DNA of 64,000 bases from Lepidonotus clava (lineage: Eukaryota; Annelida; Polychaeta; Phyllodocida; Polynoidae). Of this stretch, positions 1-13,584 are shown in pieces (positions within the stretch are counted from its first letter, which is position 1; the number at the start of each line of letters is the position of its first letter). The translations under genes and the position numbers were made by a program. The stretch spans positions 31,679,659-31,743,658 of the forward strand of contig OW387140.1 of the NCBI GenBank assembly GCA_936440205.1, given 5' to 3'. The notes under the pieces are model-generated. The model saw only the letters and a list, made by a program, of their open reading frames with translations. It was not told the DNA's origin and ran no database searches.

Positions 1-1860
1 AATAGGGTGTCTGTCTAAAATAGCGCCATCACTCATCAAACAGGTATGGCATGTCCCTAAAACCGACCCTCATGTCTCTGAATGTAGCTCATCTCATCAA
101 AAAGTAGTGCATGTGTCTAAACATACCCTAATCTACAGCTTGCAGCTTGTCTCTTATCAAAAAGACGGCCATCTCTCTAAAAGTATCTCATCTCACCTGA
201 AAGTACATCATCTCTATCCCCCCCCCCCCCTCCTCTCTCCCCCAAAACTGATTACCGTGGGAACTGATTGGTTTCTTCCCACACTTCCAGTATTGTTTTA
301 GAGACACGCCCTACTTTTGATGACAAGAGGTACATTTAGATGAGAGAGGAGGGTAGGTTTTAGACACACACCCTACTGTTTGATGCGAGAAGAGCTACAT
401 TGACATGAGAGATGAGAGTATATTTTAGGGAGATGAGGTATGTTTTAGACAGACGCCTATACTATTTGATGTGAGATGAGGGTATAGTTTAGACAGACAC
501 CCTACCGTTTTAGACACATGCCCTACTGTTTGATGACACATGATAGTATGTTTTAGAGACATGCACCACTGTTTGATGACACATGAGGGTATATTTTAGA
601 GACACGCCATACTTTTTGATGCCTAAGGAGGGGACTTGACAGAGAGAGGTAGGTTTTAGAGAGAGGACATACTTTTTGATGAGAGAGGAGGGTATATTTT
701 ACAGACAGGGCACAGTTTTTGAGAGATGAAGGTAGTTTTTAGAGAGACGATATACCTTTTGATGACAGAGACGAGGGTACATTTTACAGGCACGGCATAG
801 TTTTTGAGAGATGAAGGTAGCTTTTAGAGAGACGATATACATTTTGATGATAAAGAAGGGTGTTTTTAGAGAGACGACGAGGTTATTAGAGATGCCCAGT
901 GACGGTATTTCAGAGACATGCATGCAAGGAAAAGAGTGGGACGAGGCGTTTTATTTATTTTGTACGGTGGCCTAGAAATACAAATACTGAAATAGCGTCG
1001 TGTGTCATCAAAAAGTGTGGCGTGTCTCTAAAACCTACTCTCCTCTCACATCAAAAAGTATGGCATGTCTCTAAAACATAGCCTCGTGTGTCATCAAAAA
1101 GTATAGCATGTCTCTAAAACCTACCCTCCTCTCCCATCAAAAAGTATGGCATGTCTCTGAAATACACTCATCCCTCATCTGAATGTAGCTCATCTCATCA
1201 AACTTGTATGGCGTGTGTCATCAAAAAGTATGGGGTGTCTCTAAAACACCCTCATCACTCATCTGAATGTAGCTCTCTCTCAAACAGTGGGTCATCTATC
1301 TAAAATATACCCTCATCTCTCATCTGAGCGTGGCTCGTGTCATCAAACAGTAATGCATGTGTCTAAAATATACCATCATGTCTCAAACAGTGGTGCATGT
1401 CTCTAAAATATACCATCATGTGTCATCAAACTGTGGTGCATGTCTCTAAAACATACCATCATGTGTCATCAAATAGTGGTGCATGTCTCTAAAACATCCC
1501 CTCATCTGTCATCAAACAGTGGTGCATGTCTCTAAAACATACCATCATGTGTCATCAAACTATAGTGTGTCTGTCTAAAACATACCTTCATCTGTCTAAT
1601 ACACACATTTAGAAGAGACATGATGGTCTGTTTTAGAGAGAGGCCTAACCTATCTGAGGAGTTTGGTGGAGAGATGAGTGGGTGTTTTGGAGAGATGAAG
1701 GTCTGTTTCACAGACATGGCTACTGTTTGGTGAGATATGACACTAGTTTCATCAGACATGGATACTTTTGGATCAGACATGGATACATTTGGGTGAGATA
1801 TGACACTAGTTTGATGAGATGAAGGTCTGTTTTAGAGACATGCCTTACCTGTTTGCTCTC
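1..1860. repeat. 43-bp minisatellite in alternating orientations
   Basis: Diverged repeats of a unit containing TGTCATCAAACAGTGGTGCA and CATGTCTCTAAAACATACC fill this region. Four clean unit starts at 1421, 1464, 1507 and 1550 give a 43-bp period. The unit reads forward in about 1-215, as its reverse complement in about 295-900, forward again in about 1000-1612 and reversed in about 1612-1860. The region therefore contains large imperfect palindromes. A C-tract sits near 220-232. Short open frames across it are by-products of the repeat and are not genes. Confidence 0.9.
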
Positions 1861-1968
1861 AGAGATGAAGATAAAATCGACTGATCCCAGACACGCTGAC
1901 GTCAGACAGGAAGTTTCGCGATTTTGTATTTCTAGGCCACCGTAATTTTGTATTTCTAGGCCACCGTA
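963..1968. mobile_element. Candidate non-autonomous element with inverted ends around minisatellite
   Basis: GGTGGCCTAGAAATACAAA at the left (within 963-984) is inverted at the right as TTTGTATTTCTAGGCCACC. The right-hand copy is present twice in tandem (1923-1944 and 1947-1968, 24 bp apart). The roughly 960 bp between them is the forward and reverse minisatellite. No transposase frame is present. Terminal inverted repeats around tandem repeats are typical of some non-autonomous DNA elements. I see no clear target duplication, so the class is open. Confidence 0.45.
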
Positions 1969-4900
1969 CGATGCAGCCGGGCTGACACCTTTTCCTGGTT
2001 ACAATCTGGCCTGGCATTGGACTTGGGTGCTTGGGCAGGACCCCACTCCCCCACAGTATCTCAAGGCACAACTCCGAGACCAATGGGTCCCCGCTCGTTC
2101 CCTCGTGTCAGGTCTGCATCCTTGCATCCTGACCCAGCCCCCAAATCAGGTGCTGTGTCCTTCCACTCTGTTCCTCATTACCCTAAAGAATGGTGGGACT
2201 TCAGCAGAGAGGCCAACCCAAAAAAAGGGAACCAGACCCAAAAACCTGACTTCCATCACAGAAGGATGGTCATCAGATTATGTTACAAATTCAGTGAATA
2301 ATAGCTAATAATAAAAAACTATAAACTGCCAATAGATCAAAGGTGAGCAACAGCTGGGAGTGAGTGAAACGGTCACAACTCCTACTCAGTGAGCATGCAT
2401 GTGACGGTGGCAACTGCTTCAAGTATGACCGGGTAAGGGCTAAGACATAGACAGGTTGCAGGCGATGGTGTATATAAGGGACTGTCAAGGAAAAATGGGT
2501 GGAGAGTTACATTGAAGCTAAACCCATACAGCGGGTATAGGATCTATAAAAATTATGATAATAATTATTGTTGGAAATATTCAAAAACACAAATTCATTA
2601 ATGATAAGCCTATTCTATTTTAATGTGGAGACCTGAAGATGATAATTCCTCATAGTTTACACTATGTTATGAAAATCTCCTGAATTTTGGTTTCCATGGT
2701 AAACAAATAGAATTAATCAGGTGAATTACCCATATTAAAAAGTTCCATTAACATTCCACATAACGTGGAAAAATCCATCATGATGGATTGTTTTCAGTAT
2801 GATAAATGAATTCTATATGCAAAGTTAGTTTAAGGCAAAATTATAACTATTTTACATAAATCTACTCATATCTCCTTAGATATAAGGTTTAGGATGGCAA
2901 AATTAATATAGAAACCTCGGAGTACCCTTTCCTCTTGGCTGGTCGAAGCTGTTCATGAATTGAACCATTATTTGTAAATTAACACTGTGAAAAATAAGTC
3001 TTCATTATCTTTTTCAATTAAGTATCCATTTACGTTTAATATTCCTGAGTTGTTTGACAATGCATGTATTACAGATGGATATAAAACAATTTGTTGTTTA
3101 ATTTTATAGTTTATAGTTTTTCCCAGTTTTTTTGCCGACCAAATTAGTCCAAATTAGCCTGCAGGTGCTTAAAATACTGTAAATCAGCTATCCGTAAAAG
3201 GTCGATTTTATGCTATTCCTGAGAATGTATGGGTAAAGATAAATTACGTATCTGCCACAATGCCACAGTCATAGCCGATTCTGGACCGATTTCAGAAATT
3301 TTGTTGGTTTGTTGGAAAAAAGTCATTCTCATGAAATATTTAATTCATTTAATTGTTTGAAGCAATAACTGCTGTCAAAAAAGATAATTCAAACCTGAAA
3401 TCATAATATCCAAATACATGTGTAAAGAATCGTTTGCCGTTTTGTGGCACTGTTGCTCTTTGGATTCCTAATAAATCCCATGTATTTTTTTTTTTTTTTT
3501 TTTTGTCATTTGACACCTCAGGATTGATATCATGTATTACACTAATGACCTGACATACATCCTTCCGATAACACCATTATGGTTGGCAACAATAATAGAG
3601 ACTGGGAAATTATCTTCCAAATATATGTACTATGTTCTGATTCTACCTAAAAGAAAATCAGTTAGGCCTACGTCCGTATCAACGATGCCTCCTTTCAATA
3701 TCACTCTTATCCGTGTATTGTTGCTGGTGAAAAGGATATGTTGTGCTATTGATAAGTAGCTGACGGGTGACACTAAGAAGGATAATCACATCCGTATATG
3801 GGGGCGTATTTGGGGAAAGGTAAAATAACAACCTATTGGCATATTGGGCCACCTCAAGGCCAACAATTTGGACATTGTGTTTTCATCATGGAATAATCAT
3901 TTGCCATGGCCAGACGCCATACTCATCACCGCCCTCGTACAGTGTAATAATATAAATTTATAAAGTAAATCATGAATTGTTAATAAACAAGTTGAATAAT
4001 TTGCGAATATTAGATGGTAATAAAAATCGGTACAAAAGTTATCTGGACAACAGAATGCAATGTACATTTGTTAATGGAGTAAAATCAGGTTATGAATATA
4101 TGTGTCCTGTGGTGTTACACAATGGTCGATTTTACGCCCGACATTATTTTTGATGTATATTGATGACCTTGACCAATGTCTTAGAAATGTGTCCTCTATA
4201 CAACACATGGAATGTATTATGTGACCAGTCATGAGATATGGTAACCTTTCAAACTCGCATATCAGCCTATTATGGGAATATTTAAAAATGGTTTGCATTG
4301 CCTGAATGGTAGCATTGCAAATTCAAATTCATACTTTCCCCTTCTAGGTTACCAATTCCCATGATTTGTCAAAATAATATTATAAAGTTAAAACATATTA
4401 AGAGACATTGAAAAACATGGTGCAGTAAGAATTCATACTAATGAAACGGGAACCTGGAATTTATTGAATCCCTTCCACAGACAGACCTTATCGAAATGAT
4501 AGAGTAATAAATACGCATATCATTCGATGTATTTTGAATGATCTTCAGTGATTAAAACGATAGTTTTTAATTGACAGCGAAGACATATCAGCTTCACTAT
4601 TTACAAAAAGTTTTGCAATGTACTTTGGTACACAGCTATTCAGAGCAGACAGAGCCGGCTTTTTTCTTTTGATTTTTGAAAAAATGTGGGTTTTTTGGGT
4701 TGTTTTTTTGTAGAATAAGAAATTAATATTAATTTTGGTTATGAAACATAGTGTTTTGCCCCTAGCCAGTGGCTAAGTGCCATATTCTTTGAATAATTAC
4801 AATCAGAGTCAAATATGAATTCATCTTGGTTACGGTGATTCTAGACATTGTCTGAATGATCTTTATTAAATGGGTTTTCAGTGACATAATAGGATAAAAC

Positions 4901-5494
4901 TTTTTAAAAGTGCAATTTCCTATATCTGTATAATGTACATAGTGTGTTTCTTATAACGATGTTGATTCTTGGAAAGGATTTGTTATGCGGCTTTCAAAAG
5001 TATTTTGAATACGCGTTACTCAGTAAAATATAAAAGGTAGGATTCTGATATTTGGTGTGGATGTTCCAAACTTTTAATGAAGGGAATCGTGTTTCAAAAT
5101 TTTGACATCTGCCCATACATTCTAAAAAGTCAAAGAATAAAAACAAAATATCTTAAAGTTACTTGTTCTTAGACATTATTCAAAGACTAAGGCCTAAATA
5201 GAAATATTAAGACTCCTTTGCTTCCTGCATCTCAATGTTAAGAATAAGCATTTCAACTGAATTTTCTCTTGGTTATTTAGTAAATGCTTGTTCAAAATAA
5301 TTAAGTGAAATCAATGTTTCCTTATCCAAATGATTTGATAATGGATATTAGCACGTGTTAGTACCTTTGTCCTTACTAAATTCCCACTCAGTCTTGCAAT
5401 AGTACATCGCAGGATATAATGCGAATTTTTGACAAAAGATGGCAGTAAGGAGCAAACAGAAGTTCACAGACGTTCCATGTACACGCCGCAAATA
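1969..5494. other. Non-coding stretch, no gene seen
   Basis: AT-rich sequence. The only distinctive object is a T-run at about 3485-3504, which could be a microsatellite or a retroposon tail. No open frame has exon-like codon use with splice signals, and no RNA gene was recognised. Confidence 0.5.
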
Positions 5495-5509
5495 CCACTA
5501 GGGGGCAGC
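5495..5509 (+). promoter_or_regulatory. CTCF-type core motif
   Basis: CCACTAGGGGGCAGC matches every position of the bilaterian CTCF core consensus CCACNAGRKGGCRSY. It lies about 2 kb upstream of the signal-peptide exon at 7530. Occupancy and insulator function are inference. Confidence 0.5.
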
Positions 5510-7379
5510 TGTGTATGACTCCGACAGGACAATTTTGTGACTCCCAGAGATAGCATGTAATCAGGTAATGCTTGCATAGAATCATTGCGGCTGTCCACTG
5601 TTATTCCCTGTCACAATACCGGTGGACGAAGAAAATTAATTCTTGGACATATATTTTTATTGTTTGTACTTATGACATTATTATGTCATAAAACTGTTTC
5701 TTTACAAAAGTAAATCATTGAGAGCGAGTATTTACTACAAGGGCCTTACACCTCTTATACTCTGCACATTCTATACGCTAAGTTGATTACATGTTTTAAA
5801 AATGCTACACACAAGACGTTTTATAAGTATTTATTTATATTCATCATTGGAGGGAATACAATAAAGGTATAAAGGGATAAACACATCCATAATAAAACAA
5901 AAATTGAAATTATCTAATTTAGGAATTTTGGGTGTTGCATTGACGTACCATGATGCAAAGACACAAAGGTGTAGGCTTACATAGGGGCGGATACACCTAG
6001 AGATTTTCCGCCAGACCCTCCAGGTCCAAGAATTTCAAATTAAAAAATAATCAATTGTTGGTCAAAAATACAGGGGGTACACGCTCTCTGCCCTCTCCCA
6101 CTAGATTCGCCACTGGGACGATCAATTCTCATTATAGTATCAAACTCTATTTAAAATATTATGGCAAAAAGTGTGTACAACAAATCTCAGAAAATGTATA
6201 TCAGTAGGCCTATATTGGAAAAACATTTCAAATCTTAAATTGAAAACTTCAGCTGCCTGGACATAACCTGATTCATTATTACAAAGATTTAACATCTAAC
6301 CGATTTTTAGCATACTAGTGGAATCTTGATGATATTGTTTATTATCCATCATCATCATTAAGTAGAGAGGTAAAAAAAAAAAAAAAAAAAAGGAGCGTGT
6401 GACATTCCGTTACGCTGTGTGACGGTCACAGGGCGTGACGTCGTCGTCCCGCCTGACTGCAGAAACAAACCCTGTCCAATCAATGAGATGCTAATCACTT
6501 TAAGGGTCTTGTCCCGACCATCTGTCCTCCCACCCCTCTGCCCTGAGACACAACGCCCCCGCACCTCCAACAGTCAATGTGATTATGTCTTAATTATGTC
6601 CATGTGATCAGGCCTATTGGATTAAAACTACTACGCAAAATGCAGTAAATTCAGGAATTTCGAAATGATAGGCCTGTTTCTTTTATTCTCTGTATGTCAT
6701 TTATTTTGGTTTCTTGAGGTTTGCATGTCATTGGACCATGGGGCAATTGTTCATTTGGATTGTTTAGAATAGAATCTAGAAGTAATGGTTTTAGACAAAA
6801 AAAATTGGGTGTTTTATCCCAGTCTATCTGAACTAGGCCTATAGCTTTTCAAATTTTGAAATTATAATTTCTTGAAAAGACATTTCGAATGCAATTCGTT
6901 GTCTTAAATACAAATTTACGATTCTAAACGTTGTAGAATTGAAAAAAATTGATTATCAGATGATGTTATCTCCGCATTTCTAAAATGTCATCTCATCTGT
7001 TTGTGATGTCACACACTTGCAATGTGCAAGGTGCTCCAGGTGCATTCCAAAACCGTGCAGTCCTTCAAATTTAGGAGAATATGCATTTATAAAATGAAAG
7101 CAGGTTATAGCCTATTGCTATATCAATATTGATATAACACTTGTCATGAAGACTCCCTGGACAATAGGGTCCATGGAAATATAATATACCTACATGTATT
7201 GTTTTAGGCCTATAGGCCTATTAACTGTACTCATGGCCCCTCCCTATAATTATGAATTCTTACTTTTTACTTTAAATTAGCATTGGCTACCTGCATGCAT
7301 ACAGATGATTTTCTATGCTCCATAGTCTAGAGGCCCATGCCCAGCTGATGCCCTAACTTTTAATTTTGGTTTAACCTCG
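5510..7379. other. Non-coding upstream region
   Basis: No gene seen. An A-run of 20 at 6372-6391 precedes a more GC-rich patch (about 6400-6570), which could be a retroposon tail or a local regulatory block. A palindromic AGGCCTATAGGCCTATT stretch occurs near 7205-7221; this word recurs through the window. Confidence 0.4.
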
Positions 7380-7870
7380 CAGCTATAAACTGATAAACCT
7401 TCACATTCGAACGCCGTCCACTGTGCAGGTCCTTCTAATCCGCAGCCTATAGGCAATGACCAAAGCTAAAACAGCGGCACACTCAGAAACTGTGAGGCGG
7501 GAGACTGCGCTTCCTCTACCTCCCGCGAGATGGCGTGCCGGCCGGAAGTATCCAGCAGAGTTGTACACATCATGGCGCTTGGCCATGAAGCATGTTTTAA
7601 GAGCTCCTGTGTTTTGTGGATTTTACTCCTCGTCCTGGCGAAAACCGCCAGCAAAAAGACACAAATATGTAAGTACCCGTTATATTCTCTCTATATCTGA
7701 GTTTTTGTCGAGATTGACCCGGTGGATCGCGTGCAATCAGCAAGTTTGTGCAGTGCGAAGGGAGGCCGAGCGCATCTCTCGGCGGCCCCAGCCACCCTCC
7801 CCCGGCGGCCACAGGCGCTGAAGCCGGGCGGCAAGGCACAAAGCGTGGACGATGCATCTAGTCGTACTGT
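7380..7870 (+). promoter_or_regulatory. CpG-rich promoter and 5' region of the CUB gene
   Basis: Base composition shifts sharply here. CG dinucleotides are dense, for example in CCGGCCGGAAG near 7539 and CGGCGGCC near 7780 and 7803, while flanking DNA is AT-rich. The block surrounds exon 1 and continues past its splice donor, as expected for a promoter-associated CpG block. No TATA box is obvious just upstream of 7530. The transcription start cannot be placed from sequence alone. Confidence 0.5.
7530..7668 (+). CDS. Exon 1 of a secreted or membrane CUB-domain protein (signal peptide)
   Basis: Reading from the ATG at 7530 gives 46 codons plus one base. A hydrophobic core, CVLWILLLVLA, is followed by AKTASKK, a plausible signal-peptidase region. 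The exon ends at a consensus donor (AT|GTAAGT, GT at 7669-7670) in phase 1. A second in-frame ATG at 7572 has a better initiation context (A at -3, G at +4) and gives a compact signal peptide beginning MALGHEACFKSS; either start could be used. An out-of-frame ATG at 7456 overlaps this start and could act as an upstream frame. The phase matches the acceptor of the CUB exon at 29550, the only clear partner in the window, and joining gives a Phe codon across the junction. What is seen is a signal peptide and a donor. Linkage to the CUB exon is inference, because an undetected small exon could lie between. The protein would enter the secretory pathway. Confidence 0.72.
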
Positions 7871-10800
7871 TGCTTTTCCGATCACTCCTGTTGCTTGCTT
7901 TAAAAAACGATCATAAACCACTACTCAGTGAATACAAGTATGGTCAGGGGGGTGTTGTTTAGGTTCAGGTGTAAGTAGGATTGGTAGGCATGGGGCTTGG
8001 CTGAGTGGACATTTGAAGGACCTCTCCACTCCAGTCACTGAGTTGACGCACCTGCTGATCGGTGGCCGTAGTAGTGTTGGTGGTGATGGCTTGGCCTGGA
8101 GGAACGTTAAGCAGGTAGCACTGGAGGCCTCTGTGCCTCTATGCAGCACTCGTTCTAAATCAACTACTGTCACGGCCGATGCGACAGCCACATCTAGATG
8201 TCATGAACGGAATGCTCATGATCAGATGATGTAGTCTAGAACAGCTAGGGACGGAATTTGGGGGAATTGTCTGTTGAAGATGCGTGTTAGTTCTAGATTC
8301 TGTAAGAAGATCTATTGAATGAATGCTGGATACAAAAAATCACACTAAAAGTTACATAGTTCCAGCAATAGTAGGGATGATTGAACCACTGAGATATCGG
8401 TCTATATTACCGGACCAATCTGTGCCAGTCTAGCTTGCCAGACGTTTGCAAATTCTAACAAAGATTTAGATCTAAAATGAGTGTTGAATAATTTGACAAA
8501 TAGCTATAGTGTCTAATCTAGATCAAACTGTATATTCACAGCGATGCTTTCGCGTGGGAAAGTAATCTACGGAGGAATCTGAAGCGACACAGGAGTTTGA
8601 ATCAAGATCTTTAGAGCTCCATGAAAGGAAACCTCTTAGAAATTGACTGAACAACATGGTTATTTCTTTACTGTGTATTGAAGAACATGCTTTACCATAA
8701 GCGACATGACTATTTCTTAAGTGGAGAATAGAATATGACATGACAGAGTCCCCTCCTCCAATCGCACAGTGATAGTCTACCTGGGTTGCAGTTGTATAGA
8801 TGTCTACAGCCAAAAGTAGATCTTCATGGAAGACACGGATAAATGCCTGCATTTTGAAACAGCAGGAGGACACATGAGAAGAAAACAATCAAATTGAAAT
8901 ATCATTAATAAATAAGTAGACTCTACAAACAAAGATCACTTAGATCTACCCAGGTATTCAGCTTCCTTTCAAGATACCTCCAACCGTTTCCTCCCATGAA
9001 AAAAGAAGAGAAACCCCTTTCCTTTAATCCTGCTGAGACCCCTGAAAGCAGGAAGAGGATATGGTATAACGGTGGCCAGCTGTTTGTGTACGGTGTCCTG
9101 CCCAGTCAACCATTCCGATCCTCTTTTTCTAATGTGGACAGAGGAGAATGGAATATGTATAGCCCTGTGAACGGCCACTGACACTGATAGCATCGACAAA
9201 CGTTGCTCGCTGATGGCTGTGTAAATACGGTAGTGTGCCGGACAACTTATCCCCATTCCTGCCCGCTATACGGACGGCCTGGGGCCACAGGGTGACGTTT
9301 AGGGCTGGTAGTCCGACAGGATCTTAGATATGTTTGTACGTTAACTATTCTCCAAGTCTACCTGACTTGAAATTTGATGGGGATTTCAAGGTGTTTCATT
9401 TGGCCCTGATCACTTGAAAATCTTCACCGTGGTGCCGTATAAAATGGAGTGCTATTTGGTGATGATTGGATTCCAAGTTGTTTCATAGATCTAGTTTGAA
9501 GTAGTTTAGCTTTTGGATAATAGATTTTATGAGGGAAGGTTATCTTTGAAGAAAGTGCAATTCGTTCAAAAGAGGTATTGACCATTCACTAGGAGCGCAA
9601 CTTAAAAAAATCTTTTACGGCAAATCTATCAATAAGATTAACTTGAGCAGCATCTAAGACTCACTATTGGGTCATTTTATTAAAGATATTCCCAGTAGTG
9701 ATAAGGCTACACCAAATCAAGTGAAGGCTTTATTCCCCGCACACCACATTGTCTGTGGGTACTCCAAGCGTTATCCGGTAAATCCCCCTTGATACGACAG
9801 TCCAGCGATAAGTGCCTTTCAACGTTTACTTATGTTAGGGCCCATTGCGTCCTAGTATCATAAGTACACACATCATATCGTGATTAGCTTGGCGCTACTA
9901 CAAGGAGCCTGTCGACTTTCACACCGTCCCTTCTACTCTACTATGACCACAGTATGCAAGGACACAGTGCATGGGCATGGATTTATTGTCTGTTGATACA
10001 ATAAATTATTTTTACCTGATACAATACATTGATAATTGGTCAAACTACTCTAATCTGGCTATTGTACCCAGATTACCAAGTACAAATTTTAGGACTTTCG
10101 TTTAGAACATACTATTACTATTTTTCCATAACCGGTCCTATCTATCAAGAAACCTCAGTTTGATTTTGAGATACTCTACTTGTTGTAGTACCAGCTCTTT
10201 ATTATATCCCATGGAACCAAGTGGGAACTCAAAAGTTGTTATAAAATGCTATCAGTTATGACTAGTGTATGTACACAACTTTGTATTTAACTTGTTAATA
10301 TCCTGGACCAGTTCCAGGAACTACCGTGTTATCCTCGGGTCCGTGTATCTTAGTTTGAGGTACTGTGAGTACACCTAACTTATGCGGTGGTTCATTTCAA
10401 TCACAATTTTTTATAGTATCAACAAGTCATCTAAACCCGGGCATCTAAAGCAATACCATCAGTGATTCAATGTAGACAGGATGCCAGGGTACGTCTCATT
10501 CTCCGAATTCTTTGATCGAGATATACTTATAGTGAAGCTAACTTCTGTGGTACTTATTATGTGTTTTGTATCCCTGTGTCCGATTTGACATAAATTTGAT
10601 ACAAAACCCAGTCCCAGTCCGCCTGCCTACTCCAAAAAGGTATTTTGCCCCTTAGACATATTAATATTATAATACAGGCAGTGGATGCTTCGCCAGAAAC
10701 ATTGTCACTGTCAGGAATAAAAAAATTGTAATTTTCCGAGGAGATAGTGTGGAAAACAAGAAGTATATTAATTTTCATTGGAACACAAACGTGTAGTTAA

Positions 10801-13584
10801 TATCATTTTCCTGTCAGCTTGTGAAAACTTAATGAGAGTTCTCACTTCTCCTGGCCACTCCTAATTTTCTCAGATCTGAAAATTATATGTAGGCCTAATT
10901 GCAATCTTTTTATACTCCACTTATAGTTGTTTTCAGAATCTACACTTATAATCACAGGGAATAGTTTTTGGACTAATACAAGGATATTTACCATTAATAA
11001 TGGTAAAAAAACAGTCCCGAGTGTGGGCATTGAATGGTGATTTATAGCGAGGAAAGGGTACGTATACACAACATGTCGACACAAGGTCCAGCCCCCTACA
11101 ACCACTCCGCCTCAGGTGGCCCTCAGGCCCAGGTCTCAAGTAGCCCGTCCTTAGCCGGCCGAGCTGCTCCTTAAGGTCTGTTCACACTCGTACTTTCTGA
11201 GCAGCTCTATGCCCAAAAGGTGAGTTAAAACTTGCCTGCTGGTATCCCGAGCTAGTTGCTGGATGGTAAAGCAAGACTGAAACAATCTTGAGTCTTGAAT
11301 GACTTTGAGTGTCAATTTAGATACAAGCTCCAGGCCTGAGAATTATGAATAGAACGAAACCATTGGCCACCATTCCCATCGAATGTACAGTATGCATGTT
11401 GGTGGTGTGAATATGCCTTTAATTGACGAGAGCTGCTCGCTGAGTCGCTCAAGGGTCAAGGGGCTCGAGCGGCTCTGTTAGCTGTAGTTACTAGTATAAA
11501 GGCTGATTAAACTAGAGAACAAAAATGGTAGGCTCGAATGCTTTTGCAAATGAAATTTTGACTAAATTCTGACCTCTGTTACATGGCTTCAGTTTTTGTG
11601 GACATAAACTTTCTGTGAGCTAGTAGAACATATAATATAGAATATAGAACATATATTATATGATATTTCAATTCCTACAGTTCAGTCCATCAGTTACTGC
11701 TTGAACCAGTATAGTTCAATCATTATTATAATGATATTGATAAAGTCGATTTCTCCGTCGCTCTGTTTACAATAGTTTCTCAAGGTTTCCCAATGTTGTC
11801 CGAGTCAGTTTGCGCTGGTTGTACACACCGGACACAGGTCAGGTTCCCGCCGATGGTGCCCGGCGTGACCACAGTGCCCGGCGTGACCACAGTGAGTGTA
11901 CACACAGGACGGGAACCAGCCAGTGGTCTCACTATTAGAGGAGGCTGGGAATGGCACAGCCCGAGATGTGGACAGATGGGCGGGGTCACTCTTGGTTGGA
12001 TTTGAGAGAAAGAAAAAAAAAAATGAATGTTGAATGTGGCGAGGTGTGTGTGTGTGTTCAAAAAAGGTTTAAAAAAAAGAAGAAATGGAAGTAAAAACAC
12101 TAATGATGCAACTTTGAATGATTCCTAGTTAAACAGTTTCAATATCTACGATTGAAAACCATTTACGCACAGGTAAACACACGTAAACATTGGGCACAGT
12201 AAAAGTAGAAAGGATCAGAAAAGATAAGGAAATAAGTTCTTGGGGGGCCTTTTCCCTTACTTGATGAGGGATCATACAGGCATGGCTCAGTCATATAGGC
12301 CTATGGTACATCTCAATCTCGAGTGGTCCACAACCTGCCAACGATTGTGGATTAATATGATTACAATTCAAAAACATACCAGCACACCGAGGAAAGTTTT
12401 AAGGGTCCTATTTCTACAAGTTTATGAAACATAATTATATTGACGACAATACTGCTTGTCCAGAGAACTTATCATTGACTATATATGAGTGGCTGATAAC
12501 ATCTCTTCATCATTATATATATATAAAAAAAAAAGTCACTTGTTGGCAGCATGAAGATCCATCTTAACGGAAAGTGGCCTCCCCTTTGGTAAGTGGGTTG
12601 GCTGACCAGAGAACCCAAGACGTTGACACCATGCTAACACTACCTGTGTGCCAGTCCCGGCTCCTGGTGTTTTCGTCCGGCTTCAGTTCCCACGGTTATA
12701 TAACCTGGTATGGAATATTCATTAAGTTATTGCAGCTTTGCTTTGTCATTACATTCATTTATTTTTGTGTATATGCATTTATCAATATTAGCAAAATCAA
12801 CCTATATCCATGTAGATCTATCTCCGTTAGTTGACACTCTCCATGGTTGACAGAGCCACTATTTTGGGAGGAACATGAACTAGCTGGACTTTAAGTTTTA
12901 TTTGGAAAATAATTTAGTAGTAAGGAAATTGCTCTTCCCCAGATGGATTGCTTTCTTGTTTAGCAATCTTTATGAAATTGGGAGAGGCAATGTACGCAAA
13001 CGTACCGAGATGGGTCGGGGGTTGTAGAGGGCACACCTCCCCGCCGTCCGCACTGAGTGACCCCCTCCCCGACCTCCGAGGCAGTCGACTCTAATCAGTA
13101 AGCATCAAATGGACAAAGCATCAGGGGGCCGTAAACACTCGACAAATAGACCCGCAGGTTACCGTAAACATACAGTAAACAGACCGTACAATTACCATAA
13201 AGCTGCGGATTAAGGCCGTCAATCACCATTAGGTTTGTTGACAGGTGGGGTGGGTAGTTTTGTGGTTTGGGTATAGAGCGGTGTGGTTTGTGTAGAGACA
13301 GGGCTTAACGCCTGGTAGTGGGTTAAGGGGGCACGGAGGAGAAAAGTAATCAGTCTTATCCTTAGGCCATGTGGACAATACTGTAACGCTTTCTGGACAA
13401 GCTATAGTTTAGTGTCTACAGTCCCCGCTACTGCTATTTGGGTATACCTGAGTTTAGTATGATTTAATTCCATGAGATGTAATAAATTTAGATGTCCCTT
13501 TAAGAGTGATGGAAGACTATATAAATTTGACTGTCATTTGACATAGACTTTTATCATATGCATGTATAACTGTATGATGGCAGC
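7871..13584. other. Non-coding, within the inferred intron
   Basis: No convincing gene. An 18-bp duplication (CCCGGCGTGACCACAGTG twice, near 11858-11893) and a short GT run near 12045-12057 are the only internal repeats I noted. Short frames at 8013-8234, 8523-8888 and 8996-9181 lack recognisable domains. Confidence 0.45.

Noticed and set aside
7456-7821. 121-codon frame overlapping exon 1 in another frame
   Set aside because: It runs through the splice donor and has no domain. The overlapping frame with a signal peptide and a correctly phased donor is a better explanation. It may at most act as an upstream frame.
8996-9181. 61-codon frame in a moderately GC-rich patch
   Set aside because: No domain, no splice support, and an overlapping frame of similar length on the other strand.
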